Shown: one piece after another, positions 32,311-41,397 of the stretch | How positions within the stretch are numbered: the first letter of the stretch is position 1 | How the letters are laid out: every line of letters begins with the position of its first letter | The notes under the pieces: model-generated | The model's input: only the letters and a program-made list of their open reading frames with translations | What the model was told of the DNA's origin: nothing | Databases searched by the model: none | NCBI RefSeq assembly: GCF_001544695.2 | Contig: NZ_FCOM02000006.1 | Location: 62,001-126,000, forward strand | DNA from: Caballeronia arvi | GTDB taxonomy: Bacteria > Pseudomonadota > Gammaproteobacteria > Burkholderiales > Burkholderiaceae | Direction of reading: 5' to 3' | Length of the DNA: 64,000 nt | Position numbers and translations under genes: made by a program

Positions 32311-33885
32311 ATGTCAGGCAATCCGTCCCTGATCGATTCGATTCTGGCCACGCCGGCGACAGAGGACGGGCGCATCACGCCCGCCATCCGCGCGTCGCTG
32401 CTGTCGACCCTGGTCGAGGACATCCGCCCGCTTCTGCTATCGGGCATCTCCGGCGCGTTCGTCACGATCATCGCGCTCGGGCGCCAGCAGGCGCTGTGGG
32501 CACTCATCTGGGTCGTGTGCGATCTGCTTCTGCTTACCGCGCGCGTTTCCATCGTGTGCCGCTATCGCGCGCGCTCCCGGCCGGACGCGCCGCATCCCGG
32601 CCCTTGGGCCGCGCGCTATGCGCCGTTCGCGCTCGCCGCGTGTCTCGCGACCGGTCTCGGCACGATGGCCTGCGTGATTTCCGGCGACGCCGTGCTCGCC
32701 TCGCTCGCGATCATGGTGACGGCGGGGCTGCTCGGCGGCATCGCGTCGCGTAACGCGGGCATTCCGCATCTGGCGATCGCGCAGGTGTGCCTGGGCGCGC
32801 TGCCGATCGGCGTCGGCGGGCTGTTCGGGCCGCCCGGTTACTGGATCCTCGTGCCGCCGCTCTTTCTCTATAGCGCCGCGATGTGCGCGGTCGTGCAGCG
32901 CCATTACCGCGGTCTCGTTGCGCTGATGACGGCCGAGCAGGGCCACGCCGAAATCGCCGCGCGCTTCGACGCGGCGCTCGCGCACATGCCGCACGGCCTC
33001 TGCACGGTGGATGCGGCGGGCAAGGTCGTCATCGCGAATCGCAAGGCGGCGGAGCTGTTCGGCGCGACGGTCGAAACGCTGCGGCTCAACGTGTCCCTGC
33101 CGGAATTCATCGGCTACGTGGGGCTCGCGAAATTCGGCGAAACGCTGCGCGCGCAGTTCTCCGAGCGCTGCGCGCAATGGCTGAAGGACGGCGATCTGCC
33201 GCTCGATCTGCCCTTGCGCGACGGACGGCATCTCGAGCTGAGCCGCAATCCGGTGCCGGACGGCAGCGCGGTCATCATCATCGAGGACGTGACGGAGCGC
33301 CGCAAAGCCGAGGCGAAAATCCTGCACTGGGCGCATCACGATTCGCTCACGGGCCTGCCGAACCGGCGCTATCTCGGCGATCACGCCGAGCGCCTGATGG
33401 CAAGCGGCGCGGGCCGCGAAAAAGTGATGGTGATGTACGTCGATCTCGACGGCTTCAAGCGCGTGAACGACACGCACGGCCACAACGCCGGCGACGAACT
33501 GCTCAAGCGCGTCGCCGACCGTCTGCGCAACGTGATGCGCCGCGGCGAGCTGGCCGCGCGTCTGGGCGGCGACGAATTCGCGATCGTTGCGACGTATATC
33601 GCTCACGCGTCAAGCGCGGCCTTCGCGCGCACGATCATCCGCGAGTTGTCGGTGCCCTACGCGCTTGCCTGCGGGCTGACGCTGCGCGTGGGCGTGAGCG
33701 TCGGCATCGCGCTGGCGCGTCCGGGCGAGCCGTTCGAAAGCGCGCTGAAACGCGCCGATGCCGCGCTCTACGAAGCGAAATCGGAAGAGCGCGGCAGCTA
33801 CCGGTTCTCCGAGGGCGATGGCGAATCCGTGGCGAACGACGAGCACGCCGTCGCCGCGATCGCCGACCGCGGACGCGCGTGGTAA
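32311..33885 (+). CDS. Membrane diguanylate cyclase (6TM-PAS-GGDEF)
   Basis: About 524 residues from ATG 32311, or 555 from ATG 32218; neither has a good ribosome site. Residues ~40-195 contain roughly six hydrophobic helices, ~210-330 a PAS domain (ALAHMPHGLCTVDAAGKVVIANRKA), and ~340-500 a GGDEF domain (DSLTGLPNRRYL, MYVDLDGFKRVNDTHGHNAGDELL, ARLGGDEFAIV). The catalytic GGDEF is intact, so it should make cyclic di-GMP from GTP. The inhibitory RxxD site expected five residues before GGDEF reads RRGE, so product feedback is probably lost. It converges with the GGDEF-EAL gene, 15 bp away. Confidence 0.87.
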   Translation: MSGNPSLIDSILATPATEDGRITPAIRASLLSTLVEDIRPLLLSGISGAFVTIIALGRQQALWALIWVVCDLLLLTARVSIVCRYRARSRPDAPHPGPWAARYAPFALAACLATGLGTMACVISGDAVLASLAIMVTAGLLGGIASRNAGIPHLAIAQVCLGALPIGVGGLFGPPGYWILVPPLFLYSAAMCAVVQRHYRGLVALMTAEQGHAEIAARFDAALAHMPHGLCTVDAAGKVVIANRKAAELFGATVETLRLNVSLPEFIGYVGLAKFGETLRAQFSERCAQWLKDGDLPLDLPLRDGRHLELSRNPVPDGSAVIIIEDVTERRKAEAKILHWAHHDSLTGLPNRRYLGDHAERLMASGAGREKVMVMYVDLDGFKRVNDTHGHNAGDELLKRVADRLRNVMRRGELAARLGGDEFAIVATYIAHASSAAFARTIIRELSVPYALACGLTLRVGVSVGIALARPGEPFESALKRADAALYEAKSEERGSYRFSEGDGESVANDEHAVAAIADRGRAW

Positions 33886-33900
33886 CGCACCTCAACGCGC

Positions 33901-36222
33901 TCAGGCCTCCTGCCCGCTCGTCACGCACCACTCGTCGAGCCACGCCTCCAGCTTCGCGGGCGGCAGCGGCCGGCTCAGATGAAAGCCCTGCGCGAGATCG
34001 CAGCGCAGCGCTTTCAGCCGCTCCAGCATCGCTTCGTTCTCGACGCCTTCCGCCACCACCTTCAGGCCCATGTTGTGTCCGAGATCGATGGTCGAGCGCA
34101 CGATGGTCTCGTCGTCCTTGTGCTGCGCCATGCCCATCACGAACGATTTGTCGATCTTCAGTTCATCGACCGGCATGCGCTTCAGATACGAAAGCGACGA
34201 ATAGCCCGTGCCGAAATCGTCGATGGACAGGCGAATGCCGAGCGCATGCAGCCGGTCGAGCGTGTCGATGGCGTGGTTCGGGTCGTCCATGATCGCGCTC
34301 TCGGTGATCTCGATCCAGATCCATTCGGGCGCGACGCCGTGCTTGTCGAGCAGGCTCTGGAAGGTTTCGGGCAGCGTCGACTGGATCAACTCGCGCGCCG
34401 ATACGTTCACCGACACCGCCAGTTCGATGCCGCGCTCGCGCCACGCCGCGCACTGCGCGATGGCCTTGTCGGCGACCCAGCGGGAAATCGTCTTGATGTA
34501 GCCCGTCTGCTCCGCGAACGGAATGAACTGGTCGGGTGCGACGAAGCCGCGTGTCGGATGATCCCAGCGCACGAGCGCCTCGACATACTTCACGCGATGC
34601 GTCGCGAGATCCACCTTCGGCTGATAGTAGAGCGTCAGCTGATCGTGCTCGACGGCCTGCCGCAGCTCGCTCATCAGCGAGAGACGCTCGGCACTGTGCT
34701 CGTCGTGACGTTCGTCGTAGAGCGCAAAGCCGAGGTTCGAGCGCTTCGCCACGTACATCGCGATATCGGCGCGGCGCAAGAGCACGTTCATGTCCGTGCC
34801 GTTTTCCGGGAACGTGACGATGCCGATGCTCGCGCCCACGTCGACGAGCTGTCCTTCGATGGTGATCGGCTCTTCCAGCGCGTGCAGCATGCGTGACGCG
34901 AGCAGCTTCGCCGCCGGCAGATCGTCGCTCGGCAGAAGCACCGCGAATTCGTCGCCGCCCAGGCGCGCGACGGTATCGGCCTGCCGCGGCAGTGTCGCAC
35001 GCAGACGCTTCGCCACTTCGCACAGCAGCATGTCGCCGATCGGATGCCCGAGCGTGTCGTTCACGTACTTGAAGCGGTCGAGGTCCATCATCATCACGGC
35101 AAGCGGGCGGTTGCCCGGCAGCGCGGCGGTGATCGCCTGCTGCAGGCGGTCGTTGAAGAGCGCGCGATTGGGCAGCCCCGTCAGCCGGTCCATGTACGCA
35201 AGCTCCGTGATGCGCCGCTCGCGCTCCGAGATGCCTTCCTGCATCTGATTGAACGCGCGCGCGAGCTGGCCGATCTCGTCGTTCTGGCGAATCGCGATGG
35301 GCTCCGCGTAATCGCCCTGCCCGATGCGCCGCGAGAACTGCGCGAGCGCCGCGATCGGGCGCGTGACCGAGCGCGCGGTCAGCACGCTGCCGACGATCGA
35401 CACCAAAACGCCGAGCAGCGTGATGAGCAGGAGCGTGGATTGCAGGCGATGAAACGGCGCGAGCGCTTCGCTGAGCGAGCGCTCGAGCAGCACCGCGACC
35501 GAACGCCCTTCCGAATGCAGCCGCAGGATGCGCGTCGCGTAGCCGTCTTCGGCGAGTTGCGCGGGATCGCCGAGCGCGGCGCGCGCGTCTTGCGGCAGCG
35601 AGCTTGCGAGCACGCCCGGAGCGCCGCGATCGCCGATGGTGATGAACGACACGTCGAGCGACGTCAGCGAGCTCATTTCGCGCGCGAGCGCGTCGTCGAT
35701 GGCGAAGCCCATCACGACCCACGCGATCGCGATCGGCGCCTTCACCGGCACCGCGACGAGCTGATACGCGCGCGCGCCGATCATGCCGAACGACGACGCA
35801 TCGCCCTTCGTCGCGACGGTCCTGATGAGCTCGGGAAACGGAAACGCCATGCCCTCGCGGCCGACGCCGCCGCTGTCGGCGATCAGCTTGCCGTCGAGAT
35901 CGACCAGCATCACGACATCCGCGTGAATGCGGTCGCCGTGATTCTGGAGCGCGGACGCGACGGTCTTGCCGTCGTGCGTCGCGACCGCCTGGCGAAAGCC
36001 GAAATCGGCGGCGACGACGCTCGCGCCCTGCGTCAGCCGTTCGCTGTTGCCATGCAAAACCTGCGCGAACACGCGCTCGGCCACCGACAGTTGCTCTTCC
36101 GCGTTGCGATGCGCGTTCTTCAGGATCACCGAGTTGATGACGACGAACGCCGCGGCCTGCGCGACGAGCATCAGAATCACGAAGACGAGCGCGATCCGCG
36201 CGCGCAGGCTGTGAAGGAGCAT
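33901..36222 (-). CDS. Sensor GGDEF-EAL protein with periplasmic domain and HAMP
   Basis: A 773-residue inner-membrane c-di-GMP enzyme: TM1 11-33, periplasmic sensor ~34-262 (dCACHE/CHASE-like), TM2 ~263-283, HAMP ~284-336, GGDEF ~342-505 and EAL ~525-765. The GGDEF motif at 422-426 is intact and the RQAD at 413-416 forms an inhibitory I-site. The EAL motif (YVEALVRW, E548), VNVSA, IEITES, IDDFGTGYSS and AEGVEN all look catalytic. Both synthesis and hydrolysis are therefore possible. It is the last gene of a tightly packed operon, 13 bp after a periplasmic cupredoxin-like gene and preceded by a truncated haemoglobin, so its periplasmic sensor may read their redox or ligand state (inference). 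Confidence 0.9.
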   Translation of the reverse strand: MLLHSLRARIALVFVILMLVAQAAAFVVINSVILKNAHRNAEEQLSVAERVFAQVLHGNSERLTQGASVVAADFGFRQAVATHDGKTVASALQNHGDRIHADVVMLVDLDGKLIADSGGVGREGMAFPFPELIRTVATKGDASSFGMIGARAYQLVAVPVKAPIAIAWVVMGFAIDDALAREMSSLTSLDVSFITIGDRGAPGVLASSLPQDARAALGDPAQLAEDGYATRILRLHSEGRSVAVLLERSLSEALAPFHRLQSTLLLITLLGVLVSIVGSVLTARSVTRPIAALAQFSRRIGQGDYAEPIAIRQNDEIGQLARAFNQMQEGISERERRITELAYMDRLTGLPNRALFNDRLQQAITAALPGNRPLAVMMMDLDRFKYVNDTLGHPIGDMLLCEVAKRLRATLPRQADTVARLGGDEFAVLLPSDDLPAAKLLASRMLHALEEPITIEGQLVDVGASIGIVTFPENGTDMNVLLRRADIAMYVAKRSNLGFALYDERHDEHSAERLSLMSELRQAVEHDQLTLYYQPKVDLATHRVKYVEALVRWDHPTRGFVAPDQFIPFAEQTGYIKTISRWVADKAIAQCAAWRERGIELAVSVNVSARELIQSTLPETFQSLLDKHGVAPEWIWIEITESAIMDDPNHAIDTLDRLHALGIRLSIDDFGTGYSSLSYLKRMPVDELKIDKSFVMGMAQHKDDETIVRSTIDLGHNMGLKVVAEGVENEAMLERLKALRCDLAQGFHLSRPLPPAKLEAWLDEWCVTSGQEA

Positions 36223-36235
36223 GGCGTCGGGCGTC

Positions 36236-36841
36236 CTATTCGGCGGGCCGCAGAGGCAGGGCGAACTTCGCCGTGACGTCGGCGGCGACGCTCAGCTTCT
36301 GCGTCGGTTGTGCGTTCGGATCGCGCTGGCGGAAATGCCACGCGATCAGCCTGTACGAATCGGCGGGCATGTTTTCGATGACCGCGGCGCCGCTCGCATC
36401 GGTTTTCGCGAACCATGGCGTATCGACGATCAGCAGATACGCGACCATCGAATCGTGAATGTTGCAGCCCATGACGACGAGGCCGGGCTTGTCGAACACG
36501 ACCGGGTTCGCGGGCACGCCGTGATACAGGTTCAACTCGAAGCGCTTCGGCGGCGAGAACGAATAGACATCGTGCTCGAAGTTGTCCTTGTTCGGAAACG
36601 TCACCGACGCGCCCGTCTGCACGACGGACACCATCGGCACGAAGCGGCGCCTGATCTGATCGATGATGGCGCCGGCGGGCTTCGCAGCCGGCAGCTTGCC
36701 GCTCACGGGCAGCGCGTACACGATGGCGTCCTGCACAGGCGCGCCGGCGTCATCCACGATCTGCGCGCGGATCGTCGCGGCGTGCGCGCACGATGCCGTC
36801 AGCGCGCACGTCGTCAAAAGCATGGAGATGAGTTTGTTCAT
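36236..36841 (-). CDS. Periplasmic cupredoxin-like ('methylamine utilization') protein
   Basis: A 201-residue exported protein with a signal peptide (MNKLISMLLTTCALTASCAHA). A type 1 copper site is visible: H90 in NFEHDVYS, then C126, H129 and M132 in GCNIHDSM. This matches plastocyanin-like proteins often labelled methylamine utilization protein, although no methylamine dehydrogenase is present. The C-terminal half (GAAVIENMPADSYRLIAWHF) resembles a carboxypeptidase-regulatory/transthyretin-like fold. Its ATG overlaps the truncated haemoglobin stop (ATGA), and the GGDEF-EAL gene follows by 13 bp. Electron transfer or copper/redox sensing in the periplasm is likely; the partner is unknown. 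Confidence 0.82.
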   Translation of the reverse strand: MNKLISMLLTTCALTASCAHAATIRAQIVDDAGAPVQDAIVYALPVSGKLPAAKPAGAIIDQIRRRFVPMVSVVQTGASVTFPNKDNFEHDVYSFSPPKRFELNLYHGVPANPVVFDKPGLVVMGCNIHDSMVAYLLIVDTPWFAKTDASGAAVIENMPADSYRLIAWHFRQRDPNAQPTQKLSVAADVTAKFALPLRPAE

Positions 36842-37260
36842 TCGCGGTCCTGCACCTCGCGGTACATCGGCGCGAGCTTCGCGAGCAGCTTGTTCTGCGC
36901 GTGAAACGGCACGCCGTTCTTGTCCATCGCGGACTGCAGATCCTCGACGAGCGCGTTGAACGCGGCCCGGTCGATGTTCTGGCCTGCGTGAGTGCGCTTC
37001 ATGTCGCGGCCGGTGTAGACGCACGGGCCATCGAGCAGCACGCACAATTGTTCGACGAGCTTCTGCTTGATGCGTCTGACCGGCGCGTTGTCGAAATACG
37101 GCGCGGTGCGCGGATCGGAGAGCACGTTGTCGTACATGTCGTCGACGATTTTCGTCAGGCCTTCTTTCTCGCCGAACTGCTTGTAGAGCGCGTCGTCGGC
37201 GCGGGCATGGGCGCTGGCGAGCGCGAGGACCAACAAAGCGGCATGGCGCATCTTGATCAT
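36838..37260 (-). CDS. Exported group I truncated haemoglobin
   Basis: A 140-residue globin with an unusual Sec signal peptide (MIKMRHAALLVLALASAHARA). The mature part shows the 2/2 globin pattern: LYKQFGEKEGLTKIVDDMYDNVL with B10 tyrosine (Y43), DPRTAPYFDN, and proximal histidine H91 in GRDMKRTHAGQNI. Most group I truncated globins are cytoplasmic and bind O2 or NO, so export places haem-gas chemistry in the periplasm. The start overlaps the DUF3034 stop by one base and its stop overlaps the cupredoxin ATG, giving full translational coupling across the operon. Confidence 0.87.
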   Translation of the reverse strand: MIKMRHAALLVLALASAHARADDALYKQFGEKEGLTKIVDDMYDNVLSDPRTAPYFDNAPVRRIKQKLVEQLCVLLDGPCVYTGRDMKRTHAGQNIDRAAFNALVEDLQSAMDKNGVPFHAQNKLLAKLAPMYREVQDRE

Positions 37261-38180
37261 CAGAACCCCGCCTGCAAGGATACATAGAGGCCGCGCTGAT
37301 TCTTGATCGTCGCGATATCGCCGAGCGCGACATACGCGGCCGTCAGCGAGACGTGCTTGTTCGGCGCCCACGCGACGAACGCGTCGTAAGCGTCCTGCTC
37401 GCGCGCGAACGAGAGGTTGTTCGGCTTCATCCGATATTCCCCGCCGATCGCAACGTTCTTCGACAACAGATACGCCACCGACGATTCGAACTCCGGGTGA
37501 TACGCGTTCGATTTGTCGCCGCCGAAGCCGAGCAAGCCGAACTGGTTCGCCTTCGTGAAGCGCAGCGTGCCGTTGAGCAGCAGGCTTTGCGCGAGCAGCA
37601 GCTTGGTCGCCGAGAGATAGAAGTCCGTGCCCGAATTGCTCGCGGCGCCGATCGCTTTCACGATATCGCCCTGTTCGTTGTGCTTGAACTGCACGCCCGC
37701 CGCGATCTGCGGCAACCACGTGTCCTGATCGAGCACCGCATCGCCGACGAGGCGCACCTTCATCCCGAAGATGTTCTGGTTGAAGCGGAAGCCCTCGCCG
37801 AGACCGAGCTGTGCGCCGGCATCGCGCGTATCGAAACTCTGGCGCGCGAGCGAAAGCTCCACGCGATTCGCGACGCCGACCGTCAGGCCCCACGAGCCGA
37901 GCGCGTAGTCCTGCGTGTGGATGTATGTGCCGTGCACGTTCGCGCCCAACTGGCGCGCCGTGCCGTAACCGCCGATGACGGCCCACGGCGTCAGGCCGCC
38001 GCCAGCCGCGCCTTCGACTTCCGACACGCCGCCCGTCAGCAGCAGTTTCCCGCCGGTGAGCGGCACGGCGGGCGGATCGTCGGCCCGGGCGGCGGACGAT
38101 AACGAAACGAGCGCGGCAGCCGCAGCGGCGAGGCCGGCGCGGCGCGATTTAGTGCGGGTCAATCGCATTGCGAGTGGCAT
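37260..38180 (-). CDS. DUF3034-family outer-membrane beta-barrel protein
   Basis: About 306 residues with an N-terminal signal (RRAGLAAAAAALVSLSSAARA). The mature part begins PLTGGKLLLTGGVSEVEGAAGGGLTPWA, the conserved opening of DUF3034, and continues as alternating amphipathic strands ending in the aromatic YVSLQAGF, the outer-membrane barrel signature. The start is uncertain: ATG 38180 or 38168, neither with a strong ribosome site. It is the first gene of the coupled operon with truncated haemoglobin, cupredoxin and GGDEF-EAL. Function unknown; a pore or anchor for the periplasmic proteins is conceivable. Confidence 0.8.
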   Translation of the reverse strand: MPLAMRLTRTKSRRAGLAAAAAALVSLSSAARADDPPAVPLTGGKLLLTGGVSEVEGAAGGGLTPWAVIGGYGTARQLGANVHGTYIHTQDYALGSWGLTVGVANRVELSLARQSFDTRDAGAQLGLGEGFRFNQNIFGMKVRLVGDAVLDQDTWLPQIAAGVQFKHNEQGDIVKAIGAASNSGTDFYLSATKLLLAQSLLLNGTLRFTKANQFGLLGFGGDKSNAYHPEFESSVAYLLSKNVAIGGEYRMKPNNLSFAREQDAYDAFVAWAPNKHVSLTAAYVALGDIATIKNQRGLYVSLQAGF

Positions 38181-38391
38181 TCGAACGGGTGGAAAAGATT
38201 CCCGCATGCCGCCGCGGGATGCCGCGTGCCGTACACGCGGCGAGCCGGGCGCCGGGAGCAGCGCGTACCGGATAGGCACGCGCCTTGTCATCCACGTGTA
38301 AACGGCGGCTGGCGCCCGGACTTGACGGCCGTTCGTGAGTATTTTGCGTGGGACGTTTTGAGCTGAAGACCGAACAGCCCGTTGGAATTCT

Positions 38392-38952
38392 TCAAGACAG
38401 CAAGTCGAGCACCCCCGTCAGGGCTCCATCGAGGATCTGCTTCGAGAGTCGACGGTCCGACACGGCCCGCGACAACGCCGCGGCGCCGACGCATGCGCTC
38501 AAAATGAACAGTGCATCGTTGCGTTTCGCTGCTGCGCGCTCGGCGGGCAACGCGCGCGAAATCAGGTCGACGATTTTCCTTACCTCGCTCGAAACGACTT
38601 CCCTTGCGGCATCGGAACTCCGTCCCATGTCATTAGCGAGGGCGGATAGGGGGCATGCTGTTTCTACATTGTCGCGATGAGATTCGGACAGATACGAGCG
38701 CATTGCCCGACGCGGAGAAACCGGAATGGCTGCCTCCCACGACTCGATGTCGTGCAAAGCGTGCTTGAACGCCTCCACGACGAGTTCGTCGCGCGACGCA
38801 AAGTGCTTGTAGAACCCTCCGACCGTGAGACCAGCTTCCTTCATCACGTCAGCGATGCTCACGCCATCGATTCCCCGCTCGCGAAAACGCTTCGCCGCGA
38901 TATCTATGATGCGCTGATGCGTCTCCAATTTTTCGACTTGAGAGCGTCCCAC
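38392..38952 (-). CDS. TetR-family transcriptional regulator
   Basis: A 186-residue TetR repressor: helix-turn-helix within residues ~10-55 (IIDIAAKRFRERGIDGVSIADVMKEAGLTVGGFYKHF), then a helical ligand domain. The HFASRDELVVEAFKHAL continuation and a cysteine in VETACPLSALAND resemble regulators of the AcrR/NemR-like class, where a cysteine can sense electrophiles (inference). Divergent from an NmrA-like oxidoreductase gene 204 bp away, its most likely target. Confidence 0.87.
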   Translation of the reverse strand: MGRSQVEKLETHQRIIDIAAKRFRERGIDGVSIADVMKEAGLTVGGFYKHFASRDELVVEAFKHALHDIESWEAAIPVSPRRAMRSYLSESHRDNVETACPLSALANDMGRSSDAAREVVSSEVRKIVDLISRALPAERAAAKRNDALFILSACVGAAALSRAVSDRRLSKQILDGALTGVLDLLS

Positions 38953-39156
38953 GTTTCACCTCGGATTTGTATTGGTAAGCGAGTGTAATCCTCCATGTCA
39001 CTGCGATTCATGCAGTTCTGACAATTATCACTTGTTTTTCCACCTAATTTTCTCCACAAAGATTATGCCTATAATCCTCATCAATGTGATCGAGCGCAGA
39101 CATCGGACGCTCAAATCTGTGTATATGCACTCACATCATTCTCAAGGAGAAGCATC

Positions 39157-40050
39157 ATGGAACAACGCAAGATTCTGGTTACGGCTGCCGCCGGAAAGAC
39201 GGGCGTACACGTCGTCCAAAACCTTCTCGACAGAGGCCATTCCGTCCGCGCCCTCGTGCGCAAGGAAGACGAGCGCAGCGAGCCGCTGCGTCGCGCTGGC
39301 GCTGAAATCATGACGGGAGACCTGCTATCGCATGACGACGCAATACGTGCCGCCACGGACATGGATGCCGCCTATCTCTGTTTTCCCGTGCGTCCCGGCT
39401 TCATTCAGGCGACTGCTTATTTCGCCGATGCTGCGCGTCGGGCCGGCCTCGATGCGGTCGTCAACATGTCGCAGATATCGGCGCGGGAGAACGCAAGAAG
39501 TCACGCGGCCCGTGACCACTGGATCGCGGAGCGCGTCCTCGACTGGTCGGGCGTGCCGACTGTTCATATCCGGCCGACGTTCTTTTCGGAGTGGCTCGTA
39601 TTTCCGTGGGTGCGCGATACGATCGTGCGCGACGGAGAGATTGCGCTGCCATTCGGCGATGGCAAACATGCGCCGATCGCCGCGGAAGATCAGGCACGAT
39701 TCATCGCCGCGGTGCTCGCGAAGCCGGACGCTCACATCGGGAAGGCCTACGAGCTTTGTGGGCCGGCGCAGATGACTCAATCGGAGATCGCCGAGGTCAT
39801 GAGCGAAGTGTTGAACCGGAAGATTGTGTACAACCCGGCGACGCTCGACGGATATCGGGAGCATTTGAGCCACTACGATCTGCCGGAATTTACGATTCAG
39901 CACTTTATCGAAGTGGCGGTCGACTATCAGAACGGCGTCTTTGAAGGAACCGATAGCGTTATCGAACAAGTGACCGGAAAAGCGCCGCAGACCGTCGAGG
40001 AATTCGTGAAGGTCAATCGGGAAGCTTTCGAACGAGGCCGTCGCGGCTGA
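39157..40050 (+). CDS. NmrA-family NAD(P)-binding protein
   Basis: A 297-residue atypical SDR of the NmrA/HSCARG group. The N-terminal Rossmann motif is ILVTAAAGKTGVHVVQNLLDRGH, then VRALVRKEDERSEPLRRAGAEIMTGDL and NMSQISARENARSHAARDHWIAE. The usual YxxxK catalytic pair is absent, so it may be a redox sensor or a quinone/aldehyde reductase of the QOR2 type. The ribosome site AAGGAGAAGC precedes ATG 39157. It is probably controlled by the divergent TetR protein. Confidence 0.83.
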   Translation: MEQRKILVTAAAGKTGVHVVQNLLDRGHSVRALVRKEDERSEPLRRAGAEIMTGDLLSHDDAIRAATDMDAAYLCFPVRPGFIQATAYFADAARRAGLDAVVNMSQISARENARSHAARDHWIAERVLDWSGVPTVHIRPTFFSEWLVFPWVRDTIVRDGEIALPFGDGKHAPIAAEDQARFIAAVLAKPDAHIGKAYELCGPAQMTQSEIAEVMSEVLNRKIVYNPATLDGYREHLSHYDLPEFTIQHFIEVAVDYQNGVFEGTDSVIEQVTGKAPQTVEEFVKVNREAFERGRRG

Positions 40051-40053
40051 GCA

Positions 40054-40644
40054 TCACGCGCGGCGACGCTTCTTGTAAGTCACCGCGACCGGTGCGGCGG
40101 GAGTAGAAGGCTGCGCGTACGGCGCTTCGTCAGGACGTGACTCCTGTGCCGCCGCGAAGAGCGCATCGTCGAGCGCTTCTTCAAGCGCGGGTTCCGAGTC
40201 GCCGCCTGGTACGGAACGGCCTGCCGTGTCGTCACCCTCGCGGTGATCTGCTTCCGCGGTCAATGTTTCGGAGTTATGCGTCGAGCGTGAGAGCGCCCAC
40301 TGCATCATGAGCTCTTGCGCCCTGGCAGAGGAACATGTGATGACCCCTCGAATGGCCTCCAGCTGCAGCGCATGGCGCGCCGAGAGTGTGTCCGCGTCGA
40401 CGTGCTGGTCATCGGCCAGCATCAGCGCCGATATCCCCAGGGAATTGGCCTCGCCTGCCTCCAGCTTCGCGTTGATAACCACCAACTCGCGCCATTCATT
40501 GAATCCGCAACCGAAAGCCACGGCTTCAAGCGCCTGATTCAGACGCAACGCGTTCTTGCCGCCGGCAAGCTCCCGAAGAAGCCCCGCCTTTTCCTCCGCT
40601 GTCTCGGACGAAATCAAGTAGCGCGCCTTTGACTTGTCTTCCAT
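40054..40644 (-). CDS. Hypothetical protein, 196 aa
   Basis: A 196-residue soluble protein, no family recognised. Residues 1-120 are helical (ALRLNQALEAVAFGCGFNEWRELVVI), and the C-terminal 70 are low-complexity, rich in Glu, Ala and Pro, ending in a basic TYKKRRRA tail. The FGCGFNEWREL segment resembles the short conserved piece seen in glyoxalase-related toxin-antitoxin partners, but this is weak. It is convergent with the NmrA gene, 3 bp apart, and 128 bp downstream of a receiver-domain gene on the same strand. Confidence 0.62.
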   Translation of the reverse strand: MEDKSKARYLISSETAEEKAGLLRELAGGKNALRLNQALEAVAFGCGFNEWRELVVINAKLEAGEANSLGISALMLADDQHVDADTLSARHALQLEAIRGVITCSSARAQELMMQWALSRSTHNSETLTAEADHREGDDTAGRSVPGGDSEPALEEALDDALFAAAQESRPDEAPYAQPSTPAAPVAVTYKKRRRA

Positions 40645-40772
40645 ACCGTCATCACCCTCCCAGCCAATTCTGCGGCTTTACAGTTTCGACGCTCTCCGCT
40701 GTTCCATCAAGAGAAACGACACAAGCCTCAACTGTAGTCCATTCTCGTTCTTGCGAAGCGAGCGGTGATGCA

Positions 40773-41207
40773 TCAGTGCGCTTCTACGGCCTTCGAATCG
40801 CTGAAAGACAAATGGCGGAGAAAGGCGACAAGGCGCTCGGGCGACGCGCCTTTTCTGAAATATCCATCGAAAAGGGCGCTGTCGGGGCTTCGCGTAATGA
40901 AACCGTCATGCTTCGCGGTGTACGCGCAGATGAACGCGCCCGATGCCGCAGCGCTCTCACGAATCGCGCGAGCAGTATCGAATCCGTCGCGCTGAGGCAT
41001 CATCAGGTCGAGCAAGATCACGTCCGGAACCCAGTGCCGGACGATCTCGAGCGCTTCGGCGCAGCCTCCGGCGACGCGCGTGTGAATCCCTTCCAACGAT
41101 AAACATTCAGCGGTGGCAACCGCGGCGCCCCGATAGTCATCGACGATGAGCACCCGCGCTAAATGCTTAAGTGGCCGCTGGGTCCAGTTCCATTGCTCGG
41201 TCACCAT
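40773..41207 (-). CDS. Stand-alone response-regulator receiver protein
   Basis: A 144-residue receiver domain without an output domain. The acidic pair is in VLIVDDYRGAAV, the phospho-acceptor is D67 in PDVILLDLMMPQRDGF, with T in FICAYTAKHDG and K in FDGYFRKGASPERLV. Start ATG 41207 sits behind GGGAGG. Single-domain regulators act in phosphorelays or by protein contact. No kinase gene is adjacent, so its partner is elsewhere. Neighbours are unknown proteins on both sides. Confidence 0.85.
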   Translation of the reverse strand: MVTEQWNWTQRPLKHLARVLIVDDYRGAAVATAECLSLEGIHTRVAGGCAEALEIVRHWVPDVILLDLMMPQRDGFDTARAIRESAAASGAFICAYTAKHDGFITRSPDSALFDGYFRKGASPERLVAFLRHLSFSDSKAVEAH

Positions 41208-41397
41208 CGAACCTCCCTGCGTCAAACGTTGCTTTTGAAGAGGCGATTATGCGAGTCCCTTTCCGCATTCCAGTGCCGGGCACCGCACATAAGAAGGCCA
41301 GTGGCCGTGCGGCCAGCCGGGACACGGCCTTTCGAGGTGAACTTATACTGGTACTCTCATGTCGAGGATGATGGGCTGCCAAGTACAGGAGGTCGCA

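Noticed and set aside
34163..35722. 519-codon minus-strand frame in the GGDEF-EAL gene
   Set aside because: Out-of-frame shadow on the same strand; composition is Arg/Ala repeats with no domain.
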